This document shows, piece by piece, positions 1 through 9,450 of a stretch of 24,965 bases of DNA. The position numbers were made by a program, and so were the translations under genes. The stretch is from Cymbomonas tetramitiformis (lineage: Eukaryota > Chlorophyta > Pyramimonadophyceae > Pyramimonadales > Pyramimonadaceae): assembly GCA_001247695.2 (NCBI GenBank), contig LGRX02034958.1, forward strand, positions 1 to 24,965, given 5' to 3'. Under the pieces are notes generated by a model. It did no database searches. It was given only the letters and a program-made list of their open reading frames with translations, and was not told the DNA's origin. Each line of letters opens with the position of its first letter. The stretch's first letter is position 1.

Positions 1-127
1 CGCGCTCTCAGCTTGTGGACGAATCATGCGCCCGGTCTGCGCGCTCTCAGCTTGTGGACGAATCACGCGCCCGGTCTGCGCGCTCTCATCTTGTGGACAA
101 ATCATGCGCCCGGTCTGCGCGCTCTCA
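1..127. repeat. 39-bp tandem repeat at the left window edge
   Basis: Three full units start at 1, 40 and 79, followed by a 10-base partial copy at 118-127. Units differ by only a few bases (for example gaatcatg, gaatcacg, aaatcatg). The period is 39 bases, a multiple of three, so the plus strand reads as a 13-residue repeat (WTNHAPGLRAL plus two residues). No longer coding frame supports a real protein. The array probably continues to the left of the window. Confidence 0.9.
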
Positions 128-2783
128 GGCTTATGCAGGCGTTCCTAATGGTCGAGTCACAAAGCAACTTTATCAGCGAATGTGTGTTGCAATCTCATAA
201 TCGTGATTGGCGGTGTATCCCGTGCAAGGGTCGGGGATGCCCTTAACTTGTATGTGGTTGAGGTTTGGAGCAGGAGGGTTGTTGGGCATGTATGATAAGG
301 CATGCCAACTCCAGCCTTTAGTGGAGGGCCTTTCTCGTGTATCCCGATTCCCCTATCAGGACATGCTCGCAAAGGATAATGCACAAGGTGTCTGAGCAGC
401 TCACAGCTGCCTCCCATATCCATGGGTGCTTCGCTTTTAACACTTGAAGGCACTTTGCCGCACTGAATTGCGGATGAAGTACGATTAGCAGGGCCTAGGT
501 AATTCTTTCCACTAAAATGGGTAATGCTCAAGTCATGCAAAACGAGCCGAAAGTTTTGGGGTGCAACAAGTTGTTTTGTCGGGTTTTCAAAACAAGCAAT
601 ACACTGAAATAAAATATATCGTAGGGTGTGTTTGCTGCAGCTTTGCTTCGATTCGGTGCTAGTATTTTCAGTCATACTCACATTCACCGTTCACCGAGCG
701 GCGTTCTGCGCTCTACACTTAGCACTCACCATTTGCCATTAAATGCTCACGATTCATGGGGCACCATGGTCATTTACTTGCCATTTGTTTTGCCATCCTA
801 GGTCGGTTATGAAATCCTTGGGATTTCGATGGTGTGTCGATGGAGCGATTAAGAACACAATAACCGATGTTTTAGGGATTTTGAGGCTGATGTGTTGTTG
901 AAGCGAGTAAGCACGCGTTAACGAAAGATAATGTTTCAAGATTATTATGCAAACAACTTTAGCGAGCAACATTTGTAACGTGATATGGACAATTCGATTT
1001 GGTTCATAACGCGTTCCGAAAGTAACGTAGTGGAATCAAGATAAATTTTCATAAGATTGTGAATGACCCTGCCTTTCCATATGGATGTCGAAACAGTTCG
1101 GATATCATCTACACGCCTTAACAAATATGTCCAGCTTAGTTTCCACGGGCAAGTGGCTAAGTCATCGTTCTATGAATAACGAAATGCGAGAAAACCTCTA
1201 GATCTATGCGTTATTCGGCCGACACCCACGTCAAGCTTCATTGGCCGTCGTTTGGCTTACGTCAGGTGCACAGTCGAGCCTACTACCGCAAATTCATATT
1301 CGGCTGCCCAGAGAATTCCACGATGATCTTGTCACGGCCCGCGATCAGGTTCATATTCGATTTTGTGCCGCAGCATCGGACTCGGCAAAATCGCCACATA
1401 TATCATCTTGGGATGGCATGGCTGACGGTGGCTAACATGTTGGTCTTCTTCCATGAGGCATCATGCCCTATTCCTCTGCACGGCTCCCTTAGAGGTGAAG
1501 TGAGGTTTGTTTCGATATGCCTTTCCATGCGGCGATCGAATCACATTTTCAAACGAATGTCAACTCTTGTTTGAAAAGGCCTAAAGCGATTAAAGCGCGA
1601 AGCAGTTCTGTGACCTAATACTATGAATTTTGAGGTGGAAACCCAAGACGAGGAGTTGTGGGGTGCATGATGAAGACGTTTCCGAAGAAAGTTCCGCTTC
1701 CGCAGATTATCAAGGGATTCCTGCCGCGGTGCGACGAGTTGTCGCCGACTTGCAACGCCGCGAATTTCAAAACGCTATGAGTGCTTAAATTAAGGCACTC
1801 AGCCCGTAGAACGAAAGCAACCTGAAAACGTCATTATTTCCAACGCACCCGAGGTTATCGCCATCCTTTGACACTGGACTCCAAGTTCTTTTAAGTCTTT
1901 AAGCGACGTCATCAACAAAGTTACATTCTCGATCATCGAGCCAGCGGAGGGAAATGCAGTTTGCCAGTCCCCTGAAGCACGACCCTCGAACACCTTGAAT
2001 CTTTGCCAGTCGGAGGCAGTAGTCTGCTGTGATCGGAGGACGCAGCTGACGAAACCCCCGCGAGGAGGTGATCGGGGGTTCTAATCGTACGGAGGAAGAG
2101 GATGTGACCCCGGCAGAGATGCAAATGGGAAATCAGGGAAGTGGCCAAGACTACGTTTTCAGTATTGAAGAAACACTATTTTTTTTCATACGCTGAAAAA
2201 CAATGCGGGAAATTACAAATATATAAGACACCCCAGGAACGTGCAAACGGGAGTGACATGATTTGCGTGCCATCGGCCACGCCTCACTCGTGTCTCTCGC
2301 ATATAGGCCTTACATGACCTCGCACCAGTTATTAACCTAGGGGTTCGATTTGGATTATAACCCCGGGTATTAGGCGTATCAAGTAAGGTGTTGTGAGGGC
2401 ACCCGGCGGAGCTGGTGTGATCAATTCTGTTCCAGATATATCACAGTGGTGTCACAGCAGTTTCTGGAAATAAAAGCTGAATATCATATTTCGGGAGAGG
2501 AGTTAATGCAATCGTTCCGTCTACTGCACTGTGCGGGGCTACGAACGGTCATCGGACACATATCTGGACCAGCATGTGACAGGCATTAGTCATCAAACGG
2601 TACTCGGCTATTGTACTAGGGTAATCTAGGTTTTGTACCATGTATCCTACCGTACCGGTACTGTTGGAACATCTTGTAAAAAATCGATTTTGTGTAAGGA
2701 AACAAGCTCATGCAAACACGTGTACAATAGTTGTCAGTTTATCTCAAAAATTCATTCCATCAATCGATATATTTGTTTTTTAG
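128..2783. other. Intergenic stretch with no recognised gene
   Basis: All frames were read. The longest is a 176-codon minus frame at 157-687, with no recognisable motif or domain and a composition like its surroundings. A 122-codon plus frame at 1206-1574 also lacks any family signature; a shifted frame inside it, around 1290-1435, has somewhat more protein-like composition. No RNA gene, long terminal repeat pair or satellite was found. The only separately listed piece is the short coding-like remnant at 1650-1788. Confidence 0.6.
1650..1788 (+). pseudogene. Short coding-like remnant, unknown family
   Basis: A plus-strand frame with no good start codon ends at TAA 1786-1788. Its composition is protein-like: an acidic/serine patch (DEDVSEESSAS), then an amphipathic basic stretch (VRRVVADLQRREF). 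Flanking frames are closed by stops, and further fragments up to about 2150 read plausibly only in other frames. I see a possible decayed exon or mobile-element remnant and cannot name a family. Confidence 0.2.
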
Positions 2784-3213
2784 TTATTCGTATATGGTGA
2801 ACGGCCCAATATATGGCTGCTTAAAGTGTCTGCCTGCTTCTGTCAAACCAGTCCATTGAATAAACTCGGTCCGTAAAAGAACTTTCCCAACGTGCCCAAC
2901 TGCATATTGCCGAGGCATGCGAGTCTTATTGAATCTGGCTTGGCTAATTCCTGCTGCTCGGGAAATGTTGTCTACCGCGTTGGCATGTACAGCCGAGTAC
3001 TGGTCAAAATGATCTCGAATAGCTCTTTGTATTGGAACAGGAGCTTCTGGCGGAATCGTGATTACCAGATCATGAGGCGAAAGTGGTTGCGCCATCGAGT
3101 CGAGATAGAATGGTGAATAACCAGTTGATGCAGAAACTGTGTTGTTAATTGCAAACTCAACCAGAGGCAACTTGTCCTCCCACGAATTGGCTGAAGTATC
3201 ATTGCAACAACAC
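2784..3213 (-). pseudogene. Gypsy pol part 3: integrase C-terminal part, truncated
   Basis: Joined across the 84-base gap, codon phase is kept and the text matches what gypsy integrases carry after the Glu helix: DKLPLVEFAINN, then TGYSPFYLD, then a VGHVGKVLL segment matching the family's VGD-x-V-x-L motif, and finally YIGPFTIYE, matching the family's IGPF-[KT] element. A stop follows immediately, so the rest of the C-terminal domain and any chromodomain are missing. DNA after the stop is AT-rich with no polypurine tract or LTR that I can identify. Confidence 0.88.
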
Positions 3214-3297
3214 CTGTGGATGAAAAAATACCACCTAATCAGTTTATAAACCAGAGGATGGTGACATCGAATCATGAATCAACAATTTGAAAAGTAC
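3214..3297 (-). other. 84-nt spliceosomal-type intron inside integrase
   Basis: On the minus strand the donor is CTCAG/GTACTT (intron starts 3297) and the acceptor is a T-rich run ending CATCCACAG/GTG (intron ends 3214). Removing it joins AG to G to make Arg and links the catalytic-Glu helix to DKLPLVEFAINN in frame, as in intact gypsy integrases. The 84 bases contain in-frame stops. CTGATTA, about 30 bases before the acceptor, is a possible branch site. An 84-base insertion that happens to look like an intron is the alternative. Confidence 0.7.
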
Positions 3298-4430
3298 CTG
3301 AGGATATCCTCGATGAAGGCATGGCTCCTCTCATTGGCTGCATTCGACTGTGGATGGTGTGAAGACGTCATGGACAATCTCGTACCAGTAGATTTCCACA
3401 GTGTCTGCCAGAATGTAGAGGTGAATCTGGGGTCTCGATCTGAGATGATGTTCCTCGGAAGACCATGGAGCTTGAAGATATGCTGCATATATATAGAAGC
3501 AGTACGCTGAGCTATCCAGGTCATGCTGAAGGGAATGAGATGACAGCGATGAGAGAATTGGCACATTACCACAAATATACTGTCGTGCCCATTAGTGGTG
3601 ATAGGCAGGTCAGTAATCCAGTCAAGAGATACATCTAACCATTTTGTCTTAGGCACAGAATATCGTATATGTGCCTGACCATAAGGCTTGTGTCGTCTCG
3701 TTTTCTGGCGTTGACAAACGGGGCACTCCCGAATGTACTGGATGGCTGCCGTTGTCATTCCTGGCCAATAATACCGGCTACGCAGAAGATGAAGCATGCG
3801 ATTTTTGCATACATGACCATAAATAGTGGCTGAGTGGCACTCATGAAGGAGAATGTGGCGAAGCTGTGTGATCTCACCGTCATCTGTGGGGACTTTAGCT
3901 GTAGGTGGAATGTACAGCTGTCTGCCATATATGGTCTTACGGTAGATCAACCCCTGAATGAGCTCGAAGCTGTAGCTGCTAACTGACTGTGATGAAGTCG
4001 ATGATGTCAGCTTAGCCAAAATAGTCTGTGCAAATGTATCACGATCATATTCGGATATAATGATGTCGTGTAGCTGATGAGCTGATGAAGAAGATATAAG
4101 AGCAATGAATGTAGGATCTGCAGATGGCATGACTTCGCTGATGTCCATGTGCTGAAGACAATCAGTGAGTTCAAAAAGTGCAGAGATACGAGTGAGTGCG
4201 TCTGCAACCTTATTCTTATCGCCAACAATATGCTCTATACGGAAGTTGTACTCGGAGAGCTCATCCAACCACCTTGCCTGTTTGGGGCTCAGTGTGGATT
4301 TGGACTGGAAATAAACCAGTGGCTGATGATCTGAGCGTACAATAGTCTCAGGAGCTCCCAACAAGATGTGGCGAAAGAATCGGAAGCCCTCCACAATGGC
4401 AAATAGCTCGATCTCAGGAATAGGCCCGAC
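3298..4430 (-). pseudogene. Gypsy pol part 2: RNase H remainder and integrase core
   Basis: Second frame of the same pol. RNase H continues with the Glu helix (PEIELFAIVEG), RSDHQPL and the final Asp in VADALTR. Integrase follows. Its HHCC zinc domain shows the histidines in HECHSATIYGH and the cysteines in CPVC. The core carries the D-D-E triad: Asp in SLDWITDLP, Asp in ISDRDPRF, Glu in NERSHAFIEDILR. The frame is open further upstream to 4469 but only becomes pol-like from about 4430. At 3298 the coding sequence reaches a GT splice-donor-like site, and the next integrase residues resume in a third block after 84 bases. Integrase inserts the DNA copy into the genome. All catalytic residues are intact although the polyprotein is broken. 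Confidence 0.93.
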
Positions 4431-6150
4431 GTCTCTGTGTATCGGATAGAGTGACGCTGTGATAGCCACATGGCTCCATACCTTTTCCTTGATCCTGGAG
4501 TATCACTTGACCAACGTGTGTGCCTGATCCATCGACCTCCATAATAGATGGCAGTTTCTGATCTGGAAGCTGTAGTACTGGAGCGTTACAGATGGCACTT
4601 TTGAGGTTATCAAATGCCTGCTGCTGCTCAGATTCCCAGACAAACTCTGCATTATCTTTAAGGAGACGATTGAGCGGCTCGGCAATCTTGGAGAACTTTG
4701 GTATGAATCTCCTGAATTGACCGACCATGCCCAAGAATGACCGAAGGGATGACTTGCCATCTTTAGCCATACGGCGTAGAGGCTGCTTTCCAACGGTAGG
4801 ACCATAAGACACTGGAGGCTGAATTGCCATGACTGCTCGGATTATGTCTTCGATGATGGACAAGCCTGCTTCAGAGATGTGATGTCCGATAAAGTCTATG
4901 GATCTGACGAACAACTCCACCTTGGAAGGCCTGATGAAGAACTGGTGTTCTCTGCAACGCTGGAGAAACTGTCGGACATGACTCACGTGGCTGTCAAAAT
5001 CCGGACTGCATACGATGGTATCGTCCATGAAAATGACAAGGAACCGATCGATGAAGTCGAAAAATGTCCGATTTCCTACACGTAGAGCTGTTGCAGGAGC
5101 ATTGTTCAATCCGAAAGGCATAACTGTCCACTCATAGGAACCGTATCTGGTGCGAATAGCTGTTTTGTGAATGTCATCTGGATGCATAGGGATCTGATGG
5201 AAAAACTGATTGAAGTCAAATCTGCTAAACCATCGTGCACCTTTTAGCTGTTCAAGAAGGGTGTCGTGAGGTGGCAATGGATACGTGTCCTTAATTGTGA
5301 TGTTATTAAGGGCTCGATAATCACAGCACATCCTCCACTTCCCACCTGGCTTAGGAGCGAAAATGATAGGACATCCATATGGAGATGATGACGGACGAAG
5401 GATACCCAAGTCGACATATTTGATGATCTGTCGTTTGAGCTCTTCCATCATGGGCACTGGACTGGTACGTACTGGCTGCGATGGCGGCTTGTGCCCAGGT
5501 TCAATGTTGATTCTATGATAACCACCTTCAAACCGTTCTGGCCTATGACCAGCTGGAAGATCCTCTTGGAATATGTCTGAAAAGTCTTTTCTCATTTGAT
5601 CACGTGCTGCTGTGACCTCTGGGTCTTCCATAGTGGTGTCTGAGTCTGATGCTGTGAAGACCAGTTCACCATCGACCTCTGAGAGAAAGAAGAGATAAGC
5701 CACGGCCTCTTCAGCCGAACCACTGGATCGAATACGACGCAGGTGCTTTCTCATGGTGGTGGCGCTGACCAATTCCATTTCAAGAAGGTCATCTGAGCCT
5801 GGAATCTGTTCAACTCTGGATAATACTGTGCGAATACTGGAGCCTGATGAATGCTTCCTAGTGATCGTCAGATTTTTGGTCTGGAAGTCAATGTGTGGAT
5901 TTCTCCTCTCCAACCAATCTTGACCCAGAATGACAGTGAATGGTTTCATGTCAATGATGTAGAAATCTTCTGTATCCTTATGCTTACCCAACGTAAATGT
6001 AGCCTTGGGAAGATAGGATGTGCATGGTAGTTGGCTTCCTCCAGCCAATCCCACTGAAAACGATGAAGAATCTGTGGGTGCTATACCAAGCTGAGCAGCG
6101 AACTGTCTGTCAATGAAAGACGATGTAGCTCCTGGCCCTACGGTCCTAGG
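4414..6150 (-). pseudogene. Gypsy pol part 1: protease remnant, reverse transcriptase, start of RNase H
   Basis: Read from 6150 downward. First comes a retropepsin-like segment (GATSSFID, later VILGQDWL). The position expected to hold the catalytic D-[ST]-G reads G-P-G, so the active-site Asp is missing. Next is a complete-looking reverse transcriptase: PGGKWRMCCDYRALN, the first catalytic Asp in RFDFNQFFHQI, MPFGLNNAPAT, and FMDD in place of the usual Y-[VIL]-DD. The thumb/connection region (SFLGMVGQFRRFIP) leads into RNase H with its first Asp (IMEVDGSG). The frame terminates at 4414-4416 exactly where RNase H should continue with its Glu helix; the continuation is in another frame, so a small deletion or indel near 4410-4425 broke it. 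RT copies element RNA to DNA in the virus-like particle. Identification is secure; function is unlikely. Confidence 0.93.
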
Positions 6151-6335
6151 AAATTGTAGTATGTGTACTAAAGGTGTACTAAAGGCATACTAACAGCAGT
6201 ATATGTAGTCAAGTTAGTATGCCGCTAGTATGCGGTTAGGATACCGTTACGGTACCCACTACGTGAGACTAGATATTAACGGCATACTAACGCCATACGT
6301 CTTAACGACCCGTTAGTACGTGCATATGATGCCGT
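6150..6335. repeat. Repeat rich in CTAAAGG and TACTAAC words
   Basis: The plus strand shows repeated short words such as gtactaaaggtgtacta, ggcatactaac, gttagtatgc and ctagtatgc in both orientations. The 16-base string at 6166-6181 recurs exactly at 7789-7804, inside an intron of the next gene. This block joins the truncated end of the retrotransposon to the 67-bp satellite and probably belongs to the same repeat system. Confidence 0.7.
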
Positions 6336-6625
6336 TAGGACGCCCCTAACACATGCATCTTAACTGGTTTTAGGATGCCGTTATGATGTTCGTAGGACGA
6401 CGTTAGGACATACTAACAAATGCATATTAACAGGCGTTAGGATGCCATTATGGTGCTCGTAGGACGACGTTAGGACATACTAACACATGCACTATAACTG
6501 GCGTTAGGATGCCATTATGATGTTAATAGGACGACGTTAGGACATACTGACACATGCACTATAGCTGGCGTTAGGATGCCATTATGATGTTAATAGGACG
6601 ACGTTAGGACATACTAACACTGACA
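6335..6625. repeat. 67-bp tandem repeat (satellite)
   Basis: The word aggacgacgttaggacat starts at 6394, 6461, 6528 and 6595, exactly 67 bases apart, with a degenerate partial unit before 6394. Each unit holds a catactaac or catactgac word and a gcgttaggatgcc word. The last two units are nearly identical, indicating recent duplication. Between 6626 and 6842 I see only AT-rich non-coding DNA and a few more ctaaaggcgtcctaac words. Confidence 0.9.
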
Positions 6626-6842
6626 CCCTAAAGGCGTCCTAACGACATGCTATCTGGGACATAGTAACGGCTTACTGATATTGTTATGGACGGAGTGTGC
6701 AATAGCAAAACAAGATTGGGAAACAATGCAAGCAAACGTGCTACAAAACTATGAAACAAGTTTGATTTATTTGCACAAGTACAAAAATTCATAATTACAA
6801 AAATGTTACCAATACGGTACTTACGCGTGAGGGGCATCCTCC

Positions 6843-8640
6843 TCACGCATCCTCCTCGGGGGGGCCCGCGAAGGCGTGCTCTAATGCCCCGTACCGGATG
6901 TACGCGGCATCTACGACTAGGGGGAAGGGACTAGCAGCCACGTTTTTTTTGCCCCGGAAGGCTGCCCAAAAGTATCTTTCAAGGTCCTTGCCCCTTACAA
7001 GGGCTTTATTTAGGAAGGGGTCGGCTTTTTTCAGAATCGTGTTCAAGGCCGCGATCCCCTTCCCTGCGAACTCGTCGACACCTGAGTTGCCTGTTCGGTG
7101 GTTTGCCTTCGATATCTGTGGCAAACCAGATTAAGTTAAGTTAGAGGGGAAAGTGAATACAGCTGCAAATTCCGTTAAGACGCCAATAACATACTAAAGG
7201 AGTCCTAAAGGCATCCTAAAGGCAAAAAGTGCAGCAAAACTCACCTCCAGACCCAGGAAGAGGGGGGGGGGAGCTTCAGCTCCTCGGATACGTGCCAATG
7301 CTCCACTGACTGGTGGAGGTCACACACAGTGACCTTCCCTGCCAACAGGGGCACCTCCTGTTTTAAAGCCCCGCCCGTTGGAGGTGAAGTATTCCTTCTC
7401 CTCCAATGGGGCTTTGATGGCCTCGTCATCGGCCGTAGGGCGGGCGTAGACGTAGACCTCGGTCCCCACTGGATACCTCGAGGCCAGGTTGACGTGGTCT
7501 TCCTCGTCCGACTGGGTGCCTCCATGTCCCCCCCCCTCCCCCTCCTTGCCCTTGTCGCGAGGATCCTCCTTGCCCTTTTTGGCCTTTTGGGCTCTCGTGC
7601 TTTTGGAGGGAGAAGCCCCGGGGGCCTCCTCCGACTCAGCAGGTCGCTTTCGGAGGGGCTCTTCCTCTTCGGCGTCCTCCTCCTCTTCGTCCCCGAGGGA
7701 TAAAACGCTCTTCGACCACGAGGCTAGTAAACACTCGCCTGCAAAGCAGTTAGTAAACAGTTAGTATGCAGTTAGTATGTTAGCGCCATACTAAAGGTGT
7801 ACTAACAGAAAACACAGTGTCCAGAGAGGAAATAAGTTATGCATGTTTTCACAAAAGGGCTCATTACGTGCAACTTACGTGTATCCTCCAGGCTAGGGAG
7901 GCCCTCCTCGTACGTGGTGGGAAGAGCCACAGGCTCAATCCCAGCTTTTTCAAGGCCTCAAGCTTTGCCGCGTCGTTGTAGACCGTGAGGGAGATTCCCT
8001 CCGCCCCCTCCACCTTCGCGAAGGGGTGCTTTGCGTGGGGCTTCAAGACCCACGCTTTGCCCTTCTTCTTCCACGATCCATAACGGAACGCGGAGCGGAA
8101 GTTGTTGACGTCGTTTCTTATCTTCCCCTGTATATAGGGGATGATTGCGACGTCCACGGAGTGGTCGTGACCACTCTCCTTGGCGATTTTGCGCACGAGC
8201 TCGGCGTACGCTTCTTGTTGGGCCCCCACGTTGACGAGGGGATTCCATTCCTTCATCGCCACTGAGTATTCGCACAACGTGAAGGAAGAAGAAAGTTAAT
8301 TAAGCAACAAGAATACAGCCTAGCAACGACAATCCAAGGAACCGCGGTGCGCACCCGTCTCTTTGTTGATCGCGGCGCGCACCGCCCGCTCGTGGGGTTG
8401 TAGAACCCCGCGATTGCGCATGCGCATCCCAACCGCTCCCTCTTTTAATTTTCGGGGGGGCCTTTGCTTGGTATTACTCCACTTGGCATCTTTTGCGGTG
8501 GCGGGGGCGGAGGCGAATCCCTCTTCGGCTTTTCTATGCCACGACACGTAGTCCAACAAGCCCGCCAATGATTTCTCCTCTCCCATAGCATCGCAGAGGT
8601 CGTCGTATGCCTCTCGCTCCTCGGTTGTGGGGTGACTCAT
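6843..8640 (-). CDS. Unrecognised four-exon gene with frameshifts at homopolymers
   Basis: I do not recognise this family. Minus strand: exon 1 8640-8355 (ATG, MSHPTTEERE), exon 2 8261-7879, exon 3 7738-7245, exon 4 7115-6843 (ends EEDA, TGA). All three introns are GT-AG (93, 140 and 129 nt). Exon 1/2 phase joins cleanly (G+TG gives Val). The product would be about 478 residues: a mixed N-terminal region, a lysine-rich segment (FRYGSWKKKGKAWVLKP), a highly acidic then basic linker in exon 3 (GDEEEEDAEEEEPLRKR), and a conserved-looking C-terminus. The coding frame must shift four times: at A5 (7946-7950), at C9 (7528-7536 on the plus strand), at A4 (7361-7364) and at G10 (7262-7271). On each side the text stays protein-like and the phases then fit the splice sites. 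Either these are homopolymer errors in the sequence or this is a young pseudogene. No signal peptide or membrane segment was seen. A role in a mobile element is possible but unproven. Confidence 0.65.
7739..7878 (-). other. Intron 2 with three TACTAAC-type branch-site words
   Basis: Donor GTAAGT at 7878-7873 and acceptor TTTGCAG ending at 7739. On the minus strand the last 60 bases hold catactaac, catactaac and tttactaac in close succession, each a perfect match to the TACTAAC branch consensus. Upstream of them are gttagtacac and ctttagtatgg words shared with the 6150-6625 repeat. Intron 3 (7244-7116) carries related words (ctttaggatgcc, cctttagtatg, ctaacttaac). Confidence 0.75.
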
Positions 8641-9450
8641 CGATGCGTGGATGTTTGAGTGAGGGGCTCGGCCTGGCTTAGGGTGTGTACGGTTTGGTAC
8701 GGGTGAGTTGCGTCTTTATCGATGAGACACCACGCAGAGTGAAACGTTAAGACGCCTTTAGTTGGCGGCTAGCATGCTACGGCGCTCCTCCCCGGTTACC
8801 GTTCGAACTTCGGTTCGTTACCTTGCATTCGCATTGACCACGCAGTTCGAATTTGTGGCGCTCAATTTTCTTTTTTCGTGACCTTTTTAAGTGGCATTTA
8901 GGCTTTTAGGGCATGTTACGTTACAGTGGCCCATATCCCCTTCAGTGTGTTTAGGGTGTTACTTGGCATCAGTAACCCTAAAATAGGTAAAATTAAAGCA
9001 GTATAAATATTTTGCAAACATTTTTAAGCAAAACTGCATTTAATGTCACACTGAATGTTACGTGGTTTGCAGGAGGTATGTTACACCCCTGACACATACA
9101 TTTAATTTTAGGGGTGTTACAAGTGCTGCATAAATCAGGGAATATTTGTTGATAGCTGAATAATCAGATCAGCAAAAAAAATCAACCCGAATTTTTCATT
9201 TTGAAATCAAACGTGTGAACTTTTCACGCATTTCGTTACAGCCAATATGTACACCCCTATATATTCCACACCTGCTATCTAGGGTGTTACACGAGATATG
9301 ACTATGGCCGTCATGATTTTCTGATACCTTAATAGGTATAAAATCATAATATCAAATAAAATAGGGTCGAATTTTCAATTTTCAAATCTATAGCAAACGA
9401 ATTTCACCCATTTTGGCCGTTTTTCGGCTTATTTATTGTTTTCCATAGTA
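8641..9450. other. Non-coding stretch with GTGTTAC/GTAACACC words and one inverted repeat
   Basis: No gene recognised. 8735-8760 contains ttaagacgcctttag, similar to words in the preceding gene's introns. From about 8930 the word agggtgttac or its complement recurs at roughly 8950, 9080, 9110 and 9285. acacccct at 9083-9090 pairs with aggggtgt at 9110-9117. Composition is AT-rich from 8990 onward. This block would hold the promoter of the minus-strand gene ending at 8640, but no clear TATA box or other element stands out. Confidence 0.4.

Larger units (their letters stand above)
2784..6150 (-). mobile_element. Truncated Ty3/gypsy-type LTR retrotransposon (pol region)
   Basis: The minus strand encodes, in order, protease remnant, reverse transcriptase, RNase H and integrase. 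RT before integrase is the Ty3/gypsy order, not copia. No gag with a zinc knuckle and no LTR pair is visible. The left end (2784) stops inside the integrase C-terminal region, before any chromodomain. The right end (about 6150) runs straight into TACTAAC-type repeat DNA. Catalytic motifs of RT, RNase H and integrase survive, so decay looks fairly recent, but frameshift, truncation and protease loss make the copy non-autonomous. Its three coding blocks are listed separately. Confidence 0.93.

Noticed and set aside
157..687. 176-codon minus-strand frame
   Set aside because: No start context, motif or domain, and composition matches surrounding non-coding DNA.
2662..2760. Possible LTR start (tgttggaaca) and a PBS-like tggtgtcacag near 2446
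   Set aside because: No second copy, no matching TG...CA end and wrong orientation for the minus-strand retrotransposon.
6843..8640. Unknown four-exon gene as the gag of the neighbouring retrotransposon
   Set aside because: Same orientation and upstream position, but it has introns, no CCHC zinc knuckle, its own stop, and 700 bases of repeat DNA separating it from pol.
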